Positions 1 through 10,904 of a stretch of DNA of 64,000 bases are shown here, piece by piece. Below the pieces are notes generated by a model, which had not been told where the DNA came from, made no database searches, and saw only the letters and a program-made list of their open reading frames with translations. Source of the stretch: Dromiciops gliroides (taxonomy: Eukaryota; Chordata; Mammalia; Microbiotheria; Microbiotheriidae); NCBI RefSeq assembly GCF_019393635.1, contig NC_057864.1:442936822-443000821 (forward strand). Direction: 5' to 3'. The position numbers were made by a program, and so were the translations under genes. Position 1 is the stretch's first letter. Every line of letters begins with the position of its first letter.

Positions 1-250
1 GACTAACTCTTAAAGGAAGGATTGGTTGGTGGCCTTGTTGAGTGAGACCAGAGCCCCCCGAAATGCACGGTTTGTCAAGGAAGGGCTAATTTTAAAAAGA
101 TTCCCTCCTGGATAAATAAAAAGAAAATGAATGGGCAGCCGCGTGTGCCATCCACAGACCTGACAATGCATCGCAAAACTGGGGACAATCGCGTATAGTT
201 GAGAGGGAGGAGCGTCCCTATCAATAAAACAGACTCAGGCATGGAGGACT
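1..250. other. Unassigned, locally CpG-richer sequence
   Basis: No coding frame or repeat is recognised. The stretch holds about eight CpG dinucleotides, far more than most of this window, so it may be the edge of a CpG-rich regulatory element lying mainly to the left. In human, CSDE1 lies on this side of SIKE1; any link is inference. Confidence 0.3.
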
Positions 251-261
251 AAGAATGAAAT

Positions 262-408
262 GGGGGCCGCTAGGTGGCGCAGTGGATAGAGCACTGGCCC
301 TGGAGTCAGGAGTACCTAAGTTCCAATATGGCCTCAGACACTTAATACTTACTAGCTGTGTGACCCTGGGCAAGTCACTTAACCCCAATTGCCTCATTTA
401 AAAAAAAA
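262..408 (+). mobile_element. CORE-SINE, WSINE1/MAR1-like, subtype A
   Basis: This is a tRNA-like head (GGTGGCGCAGTGG, then GTTCCAATA in the B-box position) followed by the core AGCTGTGTGACCCTGGGCAA and the tail AATTGCCTCA plus poly(A). It is flanked by an 11-bp direct repeat, AAGAATGAAAT (251-261 and 409-419). Confidence 0.93.
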
Positions 409-706
409 AAGAATGAAATAGAGGCCAACTGTGTTTCACAGTTCTTTTCTGAGTGTCTGGCAAGAAGTTCAATAAGTGTGATACTGAGAAGGGATGTAAG
501 GTAAAGCAGCAAAAAAAAAAAGAAGGAGCTATAAATATAGCAGGTTGTAACTGAATTAGGAAATAGGGCTAATGTCTATAATTTCCTTTCTTGTCTCCCA
601 AAAATCACAAGTTTGAAAAAACATAACTGGCAGAGCCCAAATTAACAAACTTTAATCAAGTCAGGCTGGTGCTAATACCCATAGTAAATGTTTCACAGGC
701 AATTTT
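409..706. other. No recognised feature
   Basis: AT-rich sequence between two SINEs, with an 11-base A run near 511. Nothing else is supported. Confidence 0.4.
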
Positions 707-721
707 AAACTATAGTTATTT

Positions 722-889
722 TTTTATTTAAAATTTTTTTTACTCTTTTTTGGCCGGGCAATGGGGGTTAAGTGACTTGCCCAGGGTCACACAGCTAGTA
801 AGTGTCAAGTGTCTGAGGCCGGATTTGAACTCAGGTACTCCTGAATCCAGGGTCGGTGCTTTATCCACTGTGCCACCTAGCTGCCCCCT
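722..889 (-). mobile_element. CORE-SINE, WSINE1/MAR1-like, subtype B
   Basis: Antisense copy with an oligo(T)-rich left end. It is flanked by a 15-bp direct repeat, AAACTATAGTTATTT (707-721 and 890-904). The tail is the subtype B form (CATTGCC..G on the element strand). Confidence 0.93.
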
Positions 890-1070
890 AAACTATAGTT
901 ATTTAGCATTCAAAAAGTCTGAGATTTCTTCTGTCTATATAATATAGTTTCACAATTTAAAAAATCAGAATTCAACCTGAGACACAACAATGCCTCTTAA
1001 CTGGAAAACTTTCATGCCCATCTTAATTTTAAAGAATATCCCTTGTGCAGCAATGTTAAGAGACATTTTA

Positions 1071-1234
1071 TTATTTTTTTTTATTTTATTTTTTTTTTTA
1101 GTGAGGCAATTGGGGTTAAGTGACTTGCCCAGGGTCACCCAGCTAGTAAGTGTTAAGTGTCTGAGGCCGGATTTGAACCCAGGTACTCCTGACTCCAGGG
1201 CCGGTGCTCTATCCACTGCGCCACCTAGCTGCCC
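1071..1234 (-). mobile_element. CORE-SINE, WSINE1/MAR1-like, subtype A
   Basis: Antisense copy between perfect 16-bp repeats GTTAAGAGACATTTTA (1055-1070 and 1235-1250). The subtype A tail (AATTGCCTCACT) is present. Confidence 0.95.
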
Positions 1235-1271
1235 GTTAAGAGACATTTTAAAGGCTCTACTCTTTACGTAC

Positions 1272-2480
1272 AATCAGGAAACAAGGCACTTTATTAAGTG
1301 CTGACTTTATGCTGGGCACTTTATTGGCCGGGCACTGGGGATACAAAAACAAAGAATTCCTCTTCAAGGAGCTTACATTCCAAAGGGAGAAACAAGTAAA
1401 TGTCAGTCAGTGGAGGCTCATTTATAAGTGCTGACTTTGTGCCAAGTACGGAGTATACAAAGAAAAGAAGAAACAGTCCCTGCCCTCAAGGACCTAAACA
1501 ACTATGTACAGACCATGTACAATATCAACTGGAGATAATCAACAGAGGGAAGGCACCAGAATAAGAGGTATTTGGGGAAAGCTTCCTATAGAAAGTGGGA
1601 TTTTGGCTGGGACTTGAAGGAGGCCAGGGAAATCTGGAGGGTACATATGGGGACGGAAGGAACTGCAGGCATGGGGGACAGCCAGAGAAAATGCTGGGTG
1701 TCAAGATATGGAGTGTCTTGTACAAAGGACAGGAGGGAGGTCACTGTCACACGTGTATATCCATAGACTTAGAGGCACACATATCTATACATGCATACCT
1801 ATATATGCTGAATACAAATGAGTTAAAATACAAAGAAAGGAGTTTGGGAGGAAGGCCAAGAACAGTTCCAGGTAGAAAGTAGTACTTGAGCATTTTGAAA
1901 AGGATTCCTGATGCAGAGAGGAGGGGAGTGCAACACACTCATAGGGAACAAGGTGTGCAAAGGTGCAGAGGCAGGAAATGAAATAATTAATGTACAACAT
2001 TGGAAGACATGCTATGAAGGGCTTTGAAAGCCAAACAGAGTTTTTATTTTAGACTAGAAACAATAGGAAGTCACTGAGGTTTACCAGGAAGGGGAGGATG
2101 ACAAAGTTAGATCTCCACTTAAGAAAAAATTACTTTGGTAGCAAGGTCAGGGATGTACTCTAGAAGGGACAGACTTGAGCCAAGAAGACCAGTTAGGAGG
2201 CTGGTGCAATAATCTAGGGGCCAGCTGATGAGGGTGGTAGCTTTGTAACTAGAGAGGAGTCAGGTTCAAGAGGTGATATGGAGGTAGAAGTGGCAAGATT
2301 TCAAATAAGACACATGGATTGGATATGTAGGGCAACAGAAAGTAAGTTATCAAGGATCGTGCTGAAGCTATGGCTTTGACAAAATAAAAAAGTTTGGAAG
2401 AGAGGCAAGGTTTTTGGGGGAAAGATTAATGTATTCTGTTTTGGACATCTTAAGTTTGAGAAGTCTCTGGGACATCAGCT
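1272..2480 (-). mobile_element. LINE L2 fragment, 3' half (antisense)
   Basis: Read on the minus strand, this runs from the 3' L2 end (plus-strand motif GCTGACTTTATGC..GGGCACTGGGGATACAAA) towards the reverse-transcriptase C-terminal region. The characteristic plus-strand landmarks are GGGCTTTGAAAGCCAAACAG near 2018 and TTGGACATCTTAAG near 2440. It is old and diverged, with no intact frame. Confidence 0.85.
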
Positions 2481-3498
2481 TGAAATTTAAATGTGCAGAA
2501 TGTAAACATGATTTCAAACCAGCTATTTTGGGCCCTTTGTGGAGTCCTTACATGGAGAACTTCACTTCTGATAGGTTTAATTCTGGACATTCCCATCTAA
2601 CATTACAGAGACAACTGCCTTGGGCTCTTCCACTAGAAACAAGGTCATGTGAAGCTGGGCTAAAAGTAGAATCAGATCTGAGAGCATACATTCTCAAATA
2701 TCACAACGTAACACATAGTAGTTCCAAACCAAATTCTTCCTATCTTTTTTTTTAAGAATTGTTTATAAAGAAGAAAAATCGTAACCTCTGATATCATCAT
2801 CATTCTGAGGATACCTAATCCTCTTTCAAGGAGTTTAAAAGATATTTAGGTTGTTAAGCTACTTCAGGAAAGGCAGAGACAGCGTATATTTGAATTAAAC
2901 CATAGATCAAGGGCTCATAAGGATCATTTAATCCAGCCTCTCATTTATAGACGAAGAAACAAGGGTCCCATGAGGCTCAGTGACTGACCAGCCAACCAAA
3001 GTCCCACAGTTCCTCCAGGCAAAGCCAATATTTAAACAGAGATCTCTGACTCTCAATCTGATGCCTTTCTATTGGGTTGTAGTTACTGTTTAATTGTATT
3101 TTCCCTAAAACTATGTTCTTAATGTAATTTTGCTATATGTTATCTTGACAACTCAGATATAAGTTTTCATTTTTTCTTAAAACAGATAAATCCCACATAA
3201 TTTTAAACTAATGATTTGGGGAGATTTTATTCGGGTTAATTTTTAAAAAATGGAAAAATGTTACCTTATGCAGATAGTCACAAAATCACTGAAGGTGGAT
3301 CATTTTTTAAAATTACAATGAACATTTTAACACTACTATATTAGGAAAACCAACATCATAAAAAAAATTTTAAAGCATTTTATTTAACTAAAACAATAAG
3401 CTCAAATTTTTAAAAAATGAATTATGGACATTTTCCTTCAAATTTTACAGAGGCAACTGGACTAATACTAATCAGGGTCTCAACTACACATATTGTAC
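2481..3498. other. Mostly unassigned AT-rich DNA with an old MIR-like remnant
   Basis: Between about 2880 and 3075 the plus strand resembles an antisense MIR-superfamily SINE (ATTTATAGACGAAGAAAC, then CAGTGACTGACC). The rest, with TTTTTTAAA-type runs, shows no recognised element or gene. Confidence 0.45.
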
Positions 3499-3514
3499 CC
3501 AAATTGAGAGTTTT

Positions 3515-3660
3515 TTGTTTGTTTTTTTCAGGGCTATGAGGTTTAAGTGACTTGCCCAGGGTCACACAGCTAGTAAGTGTCAAGTGTCTGAGGTCGAATT
3601 TGAACTCAGGTCCTCCTGAATCCAGGGCCAATGCTTTATCCACTACGCCACCTAGCTGCC
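3515..3660 (-). mobile_element. CORE-SINE, WSINE1/MAR1-like
   Basis: Antisense copy flanked by the 16-bp repeat CCAAATTGAGAGTTTT (3499-3514 and 3661-3676). Confidence 0.94.
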
Positions 3661-3689
3661 CCAAATTGAGAGTTTTAAGGCACATATTT

Positions 3690-3880
3690 GGCCATATCAC
3701 TTCTCTACTCAGGAAGCTTTAGTGCTTCCCATTAAATATAAATACAAATTATTCTGGCATTTTCAATCTACACAATCTGGCTCCAACATTTCTTTTAAAA
3801 CATTCATTCCGCTCCATATTCTCCAACCAAACTGCTCTACTGCTGTTCTCAATATACAACATTCCAAAAGTTGCATGAGT
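3690..3880 (+). mobile_element. LINE L2 fragment (sense)
   Basis: Matches the L2 region following the reverse transcriptase, with landmarks CATATCACTTCTCTACTCAG, ACACAATCTGGCTCCAAC and CCAACCAAACTGCTCTACT. Confidence 0.75.
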
Positions 3881-3914
3881 TTTTTTAATGAAATCTTTTT
3901 TAGAAAATTGGTTT

Positions 3915-4665
3915 TTCAAAATTAGTTATTTACACTGAAGTAAGGAGGAAAAGAGGGAAATGTCATTATAGATAAAATGCAGAGAAAGTTTTAGAAAAAT
4001 ATGCTCCATGACAGCTCCTTTTCCTTCTTTGTAGCCATAGAACCCAGCTAGGTGGCACAGTAGATAAGAGCGCTGGTTCTGAAGTTGGGAGGACATGAGT
4101 TCAAATGTGACCTCAGACACTTACTAGCTGTGTGACCCTGGGCTAGTCACTGAACCCCAATAGCCTAAAACGTCTGAGGCCATCTCCAGTTGCCACAGGA
4201 TCCAGATGGGTCCGGAGTAGAGCTTGAGACTGGTGACTCTGAACAGCCCTTTCTCACTTAATTCCAATTCACTGCAAGTCTTAATATCCGTCATGGTCTT
4301 CTTCAAGAATGAAGGACAAAAAACAGGCCCTAGAACCCGATATGGTGTTTGGTGCATAGTAGGTGCCTAATACAAGTCTGTTGAATTGAATTTTGAGCAG
4401 GAGGATAAAATAGGAACGTGACTAGATCAAGGAAAATTTCAGTTAAAGGGCAAGATTCAAATCAGGTTAGGCGGCTTCACTCTTGACCTCTCTAGTAACA
4501 GTTGAAAGCAAACAAGACACTGTATCAAGTCATTCATCCAGCAGTATCCCATGTCAATCCAAAGCCTCACAACTAGAAGGAGCCTCAGAAATAATCAAGC
4601 GCTGGGGATTTTTAGCCATTTTGGACAGTCTGGTGAAACCTACGGATGCCTTCTCAGAAGAATGT
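3915..4665 (+). repeat. Duplicated segment, copy A
   Basis: About 460 bp (not counting the SINE inserted at about 4045-4329) recur in the same order at 8368-9190. Shared strings include GATCAAGGAAAATTTCAGTTA and TTGAATTGAATTTTGAG. The segment crosses an L2 3' end, a MIR-like stretch and a third dispersed repeat, so it looks like a local duplication rather than two copies of a single element. Confidence 0.75.
4045..4329 (+). mobile_element. Composite CORE-SINE with RTE-like tail
   Basis: The head and core resemble the other SINEs (AGCTAGGTGGCACAGTAG, then AGCTGTGTGACCCTGGGC). The 3' half differs: CATCTCCAGTTGCCA, GACCAT-type AGGATCCAGATGG, and GTCATGGTCTTCTTCAAGAA ending in GAAGGACAAA. An imperfect direct repeat (TAGAACCC) flanks it. 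The extra tail suggests mobilisation by an RTE LINE (inference). Confidence 0.8.
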
Positions 4666-5225
4666 TTGTCTTCAGAATTGAAGACAATTTTAGTTCTGTG
4701 TTTAGCTTAGGGCCTGTGCACCCAAGATTAGCCCAACCCCTTCATTTTACAGATGGGCAAACAGGTCAATGAGGCAAAGTGAGACACTGTTCATTGTACT
4801 ACTCTGATTGGCTGCGGTGACCACCTCAAAACAGGGAGGCAAGCCGCCTCAGGAAAGGGGAGGGGGAAGGGGCAATCTTTTCCTGGGGATGTCCTGGAGA
4901 GGAAGTCAGAAAAAGTTGATCATTAAGGAAAAGGAGATATTTATCAACTTGTCTTGCATTCGTTAAGTGCCTACTCTGTTCACTACTGTTTCATTACTAC
5001 AGAAAAACATGTGAGTTGATAGAAATGGATAATGAAGGCCCAGAGCTGAACAGGAAGAAGAAAGTAGGCCTGGACTCCATTTTGGAAATTATATCGCATT
5101 TTCAATGACTAAATGAAACGATATGTAAAACCTTAAATGCTGTACAACGTGAGTTGTTTGAATTGTGATTTTTCAGTGACAAGCTTCTGTTGGAAATGTC
5201 TTTTTCTAGAGATGTTTTCCATATA
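4666..5225. other. Mostly unassigned; short L2 and MIR-like scraps
   Basis: A fragment near 4736-4785 resembles an antisense MIR core (TTCATTTTACAGATGGGCAA), and 4925-5000 resembles an antisense L2 3' end (TTCGTTAAGTGCCTACTCTG). No gene is seen. Confidence 0.45.
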
Positions 5226-5229
5226 ATAG

Positions 5230-5405
5230 CAGCAGCTAGCCTTTCTATGGGAAGGAAAGGTTTGCAGAGTTCTTCCCAAATATGATCTCATTTGATCCTC
5301 ACAACAACCCTGTGGGCAGGTGCTGTTACTATCCTCGTTCTATTGTTAAGGAAAGTGAGGGAGACAGAGGTTAAATGACTTGCCTATGTCTATGAATCAT
5401 GGAAT
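5230..5405 (-). mobile_element. MIR SINE (antisense)
   Basis: The plus strand reads ATGATCTCATTTGATCCTCA, ACAACCCTGTGGGCAGG and AGAGGTTAAATGACTTGCC, the usual order of an antisense MIR. Confidence 0.85.
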
Positions 5406-5762
5406 ACCACTATTTTAGAGGAGTATACATTGGACATGGAGAATGGGGACTGGGCCTATAATTGGATTAGCATAGGGATCTCTATCAATGCAGATCGGCA
5501 CCTTCTCTGCAATTTAGCAGTTTGAGGCACTGAGCAATGCTGTGACAGTCAGGATGTGAGAGGCAGGTCTTGTTGGCTCTTAGACCAGGTCCCTTTGCAC
5601 TTAGACAAGTTGCACTTAAAAAGAGCTACACATAGGAGATTGTTAGTGAACTGTATGACTAGAAAAGGAGACGAGCTGTTCACATGGCCAGAGTGAGGGA
5701 CGATATATGGACAGGACAAGGGCAAGAGTCACAAAGACAGAAGACTACACCGCTAAAGAACA

Positions 5763-5975
5763 GAACCCACATTGATAAGACTACCCTTCATTGACATAGG
5801 CACAAAGCACTGGGAATAAAACAACTAAAACAAAAAACCAACCCTGCTGTAAAAGAGCTTATATTCTTCTGTGGGGATACATGTGTACATACAAACAAAT
5901 GCCAAGTTATTTGGGAATAAGGAAACACTAAAAATTGTGGGATAAAGAAAGGCTTCTTTGAAGAGACTTCTAAAA
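5763..5975 (-). mobile_element. LINE L2 3' end (antisense)
   Basis: The plus strand shows GGCACAAAGCACTGGGAATA, AAAAGAGCTTATATTCT and AAGAAAGGCTTCTTTGAAGA in the order seen in other antisense L2 3' ends. Confidence 0.7.
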
Positions 5976-6061
5976 GGAAACGGTAATAATGATGACGAAA
6001 TTTATAGTGTTGTAATATTTACAAAGTACTTGCAACACATTATTTCATTTGAGCTTCAAAA
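5976..6061 (-). mobile_element. MIR SINE, left part, split by an endogenous retrovirus
   Basis: TTTACAAAGTACTTGCAACA and CATTTGAGCTTCAAAA are antisense MIR. The element resumes at 7922 (CAACCCTATGAGGTAGG), so the retroviral sequence landed inside it. Confidence 0.8.
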
Positions 6062-7917
6062 TGTTAAGATAATGGATTTTGCTTTTTGTTTTTGCTTTTT
6101 TACTTTTGTTTCTTTTGCTTTCTTTTTAACTCAATTTTGTAAACTAAGTGACTTTTCAAAGACATTTTAAGTATATGTTGTGGGGCCATCGGGCCTCAGA
6201 AACTATCACAATTTTTTTTTTTTGAGAAAACCGTCAGTTTTTTTTTTTATGGGATTCTGTTTAAAAAAAAGGTTATTGAAACCTATTGCTTGGTTTATCA
6301 ATGAACATATTGAATATTGAATCTTGATGATTGGAGTCTTATTTCTTTTTGATAAATTGTTTATCACTTTAAGTATCTGTTACTGTCATACTAGATAGAG
6401 AATTCATGTATAAGATAATGTGTTTACTTGCTCAGAGAGGATTATGTAATAATGTCTAATATTATCAGCTTTTACATTCATTTATCATTTATATGTCATT
6501 ATACTCTGGGTATGGTTTGGAATTATTGTATCTATTACAAGTATATCCTCATTTATGCAGCATAACATGCATTTTTACCATCACACTGTCTTTGGTGAAT
6601 ATAAGATTTATGAATTATGGAAACTTATCATTTCAGAGACTAATTGCTCTTACAATGAGCTTGATGCAGGCCCTGGAGAGAATATATGTACAACAGGAAG
6701 AGAGACGGGTACACGTAAGTCCATGGTTTGCTTAAGCTGGCAACTATGTAGACCACAATTGCTGGACACAGTCCAGTTTCTTCCTCTCTCCCTCCTAAAA
6801 TAACCTAGTTTAACTTAACTTGTTTTCTTTTTCTTTCACTCAGTCTGATGGCATGGTCAGAATCCATCCAACTATGGCCTAGCACAAACCATGAGATGTG
6901 GTATGATAACCTTTCCATAACATTTTCAGGTGTCATGAACACATTACTAAATTTGGCTTTGATCCAGACACATGGTGGTAAGAAGTGTTATAGATTTCAT
7001 AACTACCTCAACCCTGTAGTATATAAAGGAGGGGAATGTAATGGAATGTAATTAATTTGATCATTGACAATGCTATGCTAAGGATTAGTAAAAATCCAGC
7101 AGTTCAACAGCTAAAGAAGTGGATCCAGCATTCCAGACCAGAGTCCATTTTGCTCCTGACACCTGACAACCACTCCAAGAAGACAAGAGCTCAGAGACTT
7201 TACATGAATAGTTTGGTTTTTTTTCTCCTTCTGTTATTATATACATCATCTGTAACATGTACTCTCCGCAGAGGCCCTCCCTTTGCAAGACCAACGTCAA
7301 AGTGTCTCATCCATAAGGGACCTCCCCTCTGGACAAAACTTTTCTCTCTTCCTTTTCTATATTGCTATTTACATGTTGTTTGTTAGCATAGGGTGTGTTT
7401 CATCAAGGAACACCCTGTTCCTACAAGAAACAAAGGGGGCAATGTGTTAAGATAATGGATTTAGCTGATACTTAGGGACCCACCTGGAGATTTAAACTGA
7501 TTGAATTAGATAAGGCAACTGACTGTTGATTGCTTACTAGATTGTAAGCACTTCTAGCTGGTACTTAAGAAAGTAATTGTTCTCAGAAGTTAACAACTTT
7601 GAACTTTGACCACCTTCGGGCCCAGTGAACCATTCAGCTAGAAGAACCTCCCATTTCTCAGAGGGGAACAGCGGAGGCTGAACTCGGCCTCTTTGGCTGC
7701 AAGAGATCGTCATGGTGGCAGAGGATTTTAGAAGTGGAAGCTAGGAAAGTTTAATATCGCCAGGTTATAGGAACTCTGTTCTCAATCTTTCTCTTTCTTT
7801 TACTATATTTCAATAAACCCTTAAAAAACCTAAATTTGTTTATCAGTGATTTTAGTCAGTTTCCCCCCAAACTGGGGAGAAAGATTAGAACCCACATTTA
7901 GAATTTTAAAATACACA
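6062..7917 (+). mobile_element. Endogenous retrovirus fossil with 3' LTR
   Basis: The element lies between a 4-bp direct repeat AAAA (6058-6061 and 7918-7921), inside a MIR. A full 3' LTR sits at its right end (next entry), preceded by a polypurine tract (AAAGGGGGCAA). The left end begins with the same 18 bases as the LTR (TGTTAAGATAATGGATTT). The whole is far shorter than a provirus and is broken; no viral gene is claimed. The 4-bp duplication fits a class I (gamma-like) family. Confidence 0.7.
7445..7917 (+). mobile_element. 3' LTR of the 6.06-7.92 kb retroviral fossil
   Basis: A 473-bp LTR starting TGTTAAGATAATGG and ending TTTTAAAATACACA. It has a poly(A) signal (TTTCAATAAACCC) near 7810 and a C-run/G-run motif CCCCCCAAACTGGGGAG near 7863. 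The end sequence is shared with the solo LTR at 42637-43105 and the start with the one at 15875-16322. Confidence 0.8.
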
Positions 7918-7921
7918 AAAA

Positions 7922-8035
7922 CAACCCTATGAGGTAGGTATGTGATATATAACTTACAGATAAAAAAGTGGCTTAGAGATTGTGACTTTGTTCTTACTCT
8001 CACACCAAGGAGATGGCAAAGATGAGAGTGGACCT
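7922..8035 (-). mobile_element. MIR SINE, right part
   Basis: Continuation of the MIR interrupted by the retroviral fossil: CAACCCTATGAGGTAGGTAT, then GATTGTGACTTTG. Confidence 0.75.
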
Positions 8036-8370
8036 ATATGAAACACCTACTCTGCAAAGTGTCATATAGAGAGAGCTGGTCTCAGTCAGAAAGATCTGGG
8101 TTCATGTTTTACCCTTGATGCAGGTGGGCTTTTGGAATCCAGTTACCTTGGACTTAACTACCTTGTATTTCTTTATATTATTACTTATATACCTATGCAC
8201 TTCCTTGCTGTCTACCCTCTCCTTGCCCCTCGCGCCTGCCCCCCCCCCACCCGCCAATGTCAGCTTCTTTTCAAGGAGGACACATTTTATTATCTTTAGA
8301 CATCCGGTGTTTTTGCTTTCTGTGTATCCCCAAGATACAGTGCCTAGTATACAGGAGGTGCTTAGTAAAT
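8036..8370 (+). mobile_element. MIR scrap followed by L2 3' end
   Basis: 8070-8115 resembles a sense MIR (CTCAGTCAGAAAGATCTGGG). 8280-8370 is a sense L2 3' end (GTGTATCCCCAAGATACAGT, GGAGGTGCTTAGTAAATTCC). A C-run lies at about 8240-8249. Confidence 0.6.
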
Positions 8371-9190
8371 TCCAATTATTCACACTGAAGTGAGGAGTGC
8401 AAGAGGAAATGGAGAAAATGTCATTATAAATGAAATGCAGACTTACTAGAACAATACTAATTATGCTCCACAACAGCTTTTTAAAAAAATCTGTTAAGGG
8501 CTAAAATTCTAGCTAAACTGTCTAAAATATCTAATGAGTGGTCGCCAATAAATTATAAGCTTTAGCAAGAGTTAGACTTTTAAGCATTTATTAAGGAGAA
8601 TAAGAATTTGGTAAAGAGAGAGAGAAAGGCCTAGATTTCTATCTATTAAAGGGAGAGCACATTTTTAGCTCCCTTCTCCACCAGAGTCCAGAGGAAAAGA
8701 AGCCCGAGACTGAGCGCCAGTCTCTTCCTTCCTCCTCCCACTAGCCCGCGTCACTTCCTGACTCCTGGTCTTGCCCTCAAAGACCTTCCCTTCATGGGCA
8801 GAACTCCTCTACAGTAAGTATCCAGCAGGTGGCGTTATTCCAATCGTTACAAATCTTTGTAGCCCTTTAACCTAACATAGCATTTGGTACATAGTAGGTG
8901 CCTAATAAATCTTTGTTGAATTGAATTTTGAGGAGGATGAGATAGGAACATGAATAGATCAAGGAAAATTTCAGTTATAGGGCAAAATTCAAATTAGGTC
9001 AGGCAGCTTCACTCTTAACATCTCTAGTAACAGTAGAAAGCACGAAAAATGTTGTATCAAGGTATTCATTCATCCAACAATATCCCATATCAGTTCCAGT
9101 CTTAGAGATCACTTAGTGCAAGGATTTCTAGCCACTCTTGGGTTCTTGGCCGTCTATTGAAGCCTAGTGGGGCTTCCTCAGTAAGGAGAG
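8368..9190 (+). repeat. Duplicated segment, copy B
   Basis: The partner of 3915-4665. Here the insertion is a solo LTR (8492-8851) instead of a SINE, so each copy gained a different insertion after the duplication. Without the insertions the two copies are of nearly equal length. Confidence 0.75.
8492..8851 (-). mobile_element. Solo LTR
   Basis: A 360-bp element on the minus strand, starting TGTAACGATTGGAA and ending CCCTTAACA, flanked by AATC on both sides (8488-8491 and 8852-8855). It resembles the LTR at 42637-43105 at its start (TGTAACGATT, then CACC..CTGGA) and the one at 15875-16322 near its end (GGCGACCAC). No internal viral sequence is present. Confidence 0.8.
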
Positions 9191-10305
9191 TGCTGATTTA
9201 ACTGGCAGATCATACATCAGGAAAGACTTCTGTTGGAATTGGCACCTGAGTTGAAATTTTAAGGAAGCAAGAGATTTTGCAAGAGTTGAAGTGACATAGG
9301 ACTGTCTTCCAGACATGGGGACCATTTGTACAAAGGGGTAGAGACACAAGATGCAATGTCACATATGGGGAACAAGTAGCTGGCCATTTTGATAGGAATG
9401 AAAAATGTGTGAAGGGGTGTAATAGAAAATAAGACCAAAAAAGTGGATGGGAGTCACTATAGATGGAATTTATACTTCATTCTAGAGTTTTGAGCAGTGG
9501 GGGTAGGAAGTGGGATGGGATCACTAATTTGACAGCTCTTTGGAGAACAGATTGTGGCAGGGAGATTGGAAGCAAGGGGGCCTATCAGGAGACTTTTGTA
9601 ACAGTCAAGGTAAGAGATGATTATCTTAACTAGGATAGAGGCCATGTGCAGGCATGTAGAATTCATAAGACTCGGCAACTAATTGGCCATGGGATTTATG
9701 AAAAAGGAAAAAAAGTCAAAGATGACTCTGAGGTTAAGAGATTTTCTGACCAGAAGGATGGGTTTGAAGATACTGGGTCTAGTTATGGGGATGCAGAGTT
9801 TGAGATGCTGATGGGACACCCAGATGGAGATATCCAGCAGGCAGATGGCAATATATGATTGTAGTTCAGGAGAGAGATGAGGGCTGGTATACATTTGTTA
9901 AATGATCTGCATGGAGATAATAGTTAAGTTAATGGGACCAGTTGAGATTACAAAGAAGACCAACCACAGAGCCGTAGGAAACACCTCTAGTTAGAGGGGT
10001 GGAAGATAAATAATGATCCAACAAACGAGACTGAAATTTAACCAGACAGTAAAAGAACTATAAGAGGACTGTATCATAGAAGCTAAGGGAACAGAAGCAT
10101 CCAGGAAGGAGGGGTGGGACAATGTTAGACCCTGCAGAAGCACTGAGTGGGATGTGTACTGAGAAAAGGCCAGAAGATTTAGCACGTAAGAGAGTGTTGG
10201 TAACCTTGAGGGAACAATTTCTATTGAGTGGTGGGGTTGGAAACCAGAAAGGAGTAGATGATAAGAAGTGGTAGCAAAAGTACAGGTGTCTTTTTAATGT
10301 ACTCC
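9191..10305 (-). mobile_element. LINE L2 fragment with reverse-transcriptase region (antisense)
   Basis: The minus-strand translation around 9700-9890 gives LSPELQSYIAICLLDISIWV, typical of the L2/CR1-clade reverse transcriptase after the catalytic box. Frames are short and disrupted, so this is an old copy. Confidence 0.88.
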
Positions 10306-10309
10306 TTTG

Positions 10310-10420
10310 TATAACGTATGTCTCTCCCATTGGAATAGAAGTTCCTTGAGGACAAGGTTTGTTTTTGCTTTTTCTTTGTATTTCAGGTACTTGGTAGGTA
10401 GTAGGTAGTTAAACATACCT
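10310..10420 (+). mobile_element. LINE L2 3' end (sense)
   Basis: AGTTCCTTGAGGACAAGG followed by TTTGTATTTCAGGTACTTGG is the L2 3' end in sense orientation, next to the antisense L2 copy. Confidence 0.75.
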
Positions 10421-10469
10421 TTTAGATCCATTTCAACAGCAACCACTTCCATATTATTTCCAAGAACTG

Positions 10470-10675
10470 GATAGGTGGTCAAATTTGGAGTCAGGAAAAC
10501 CTGGGTTGAAGTCTTGCTTCTAACACATTCACATTTTATGAACATGGAGAACATTACTTAACCTCTCAGACAGCCTTCTAATATTGAACATTTCAGCCAG
10601 GCTGCCAATCGACATCATTGAAGGAGCCTTCAGACAAAGAGTTCCTCACATTTATGAAATCATAAATGAAGTACT
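10470..10675 (+). mobile_element. MIR-like CORE-SINE, diverged
   Basis: GGAGTCAGGAAAACCTGGGT and ACTTAACCTCTCAGACAGCC are followed by TTCCTCACATTTATGAAATC. The same tail occurs at 19930-20110, 20170-20460 and 46235-46490. Confidence 0.7.
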
Positions 10676-10904
10676 TCACTCCCTTCCATCACAAAATTGT
10701 CACACGCCCTCGTTTCCTGTAAATATTGATTTGTCATGGGAAGAGTGTCAGTTTACTACCTGTGGTCAAAGTATTGTACATTCCTAAGATAGACACATAT
10801 TCCATTTACAAAAACACCCTGTTAGAAAAAGTCAATTTCTTCAAGAGGTTCCATATGCAGATCATTTCAGGCAGTTAATATGTGGGATGAGCAATAGATT
10901 GGGA

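Noticed and set aside
6480-7386. Several open stretches with splice-like motifs, read as a host gene
   Set aside because: They lie inside the retroviral fossil between its LTR ends and show no host-protein similarity.
9679-9894. Possible host gene with a reverse-transcriptase-like translation
   Set aside because: It is an old L2 LINE fragment on the minus strand, with no intact domain.
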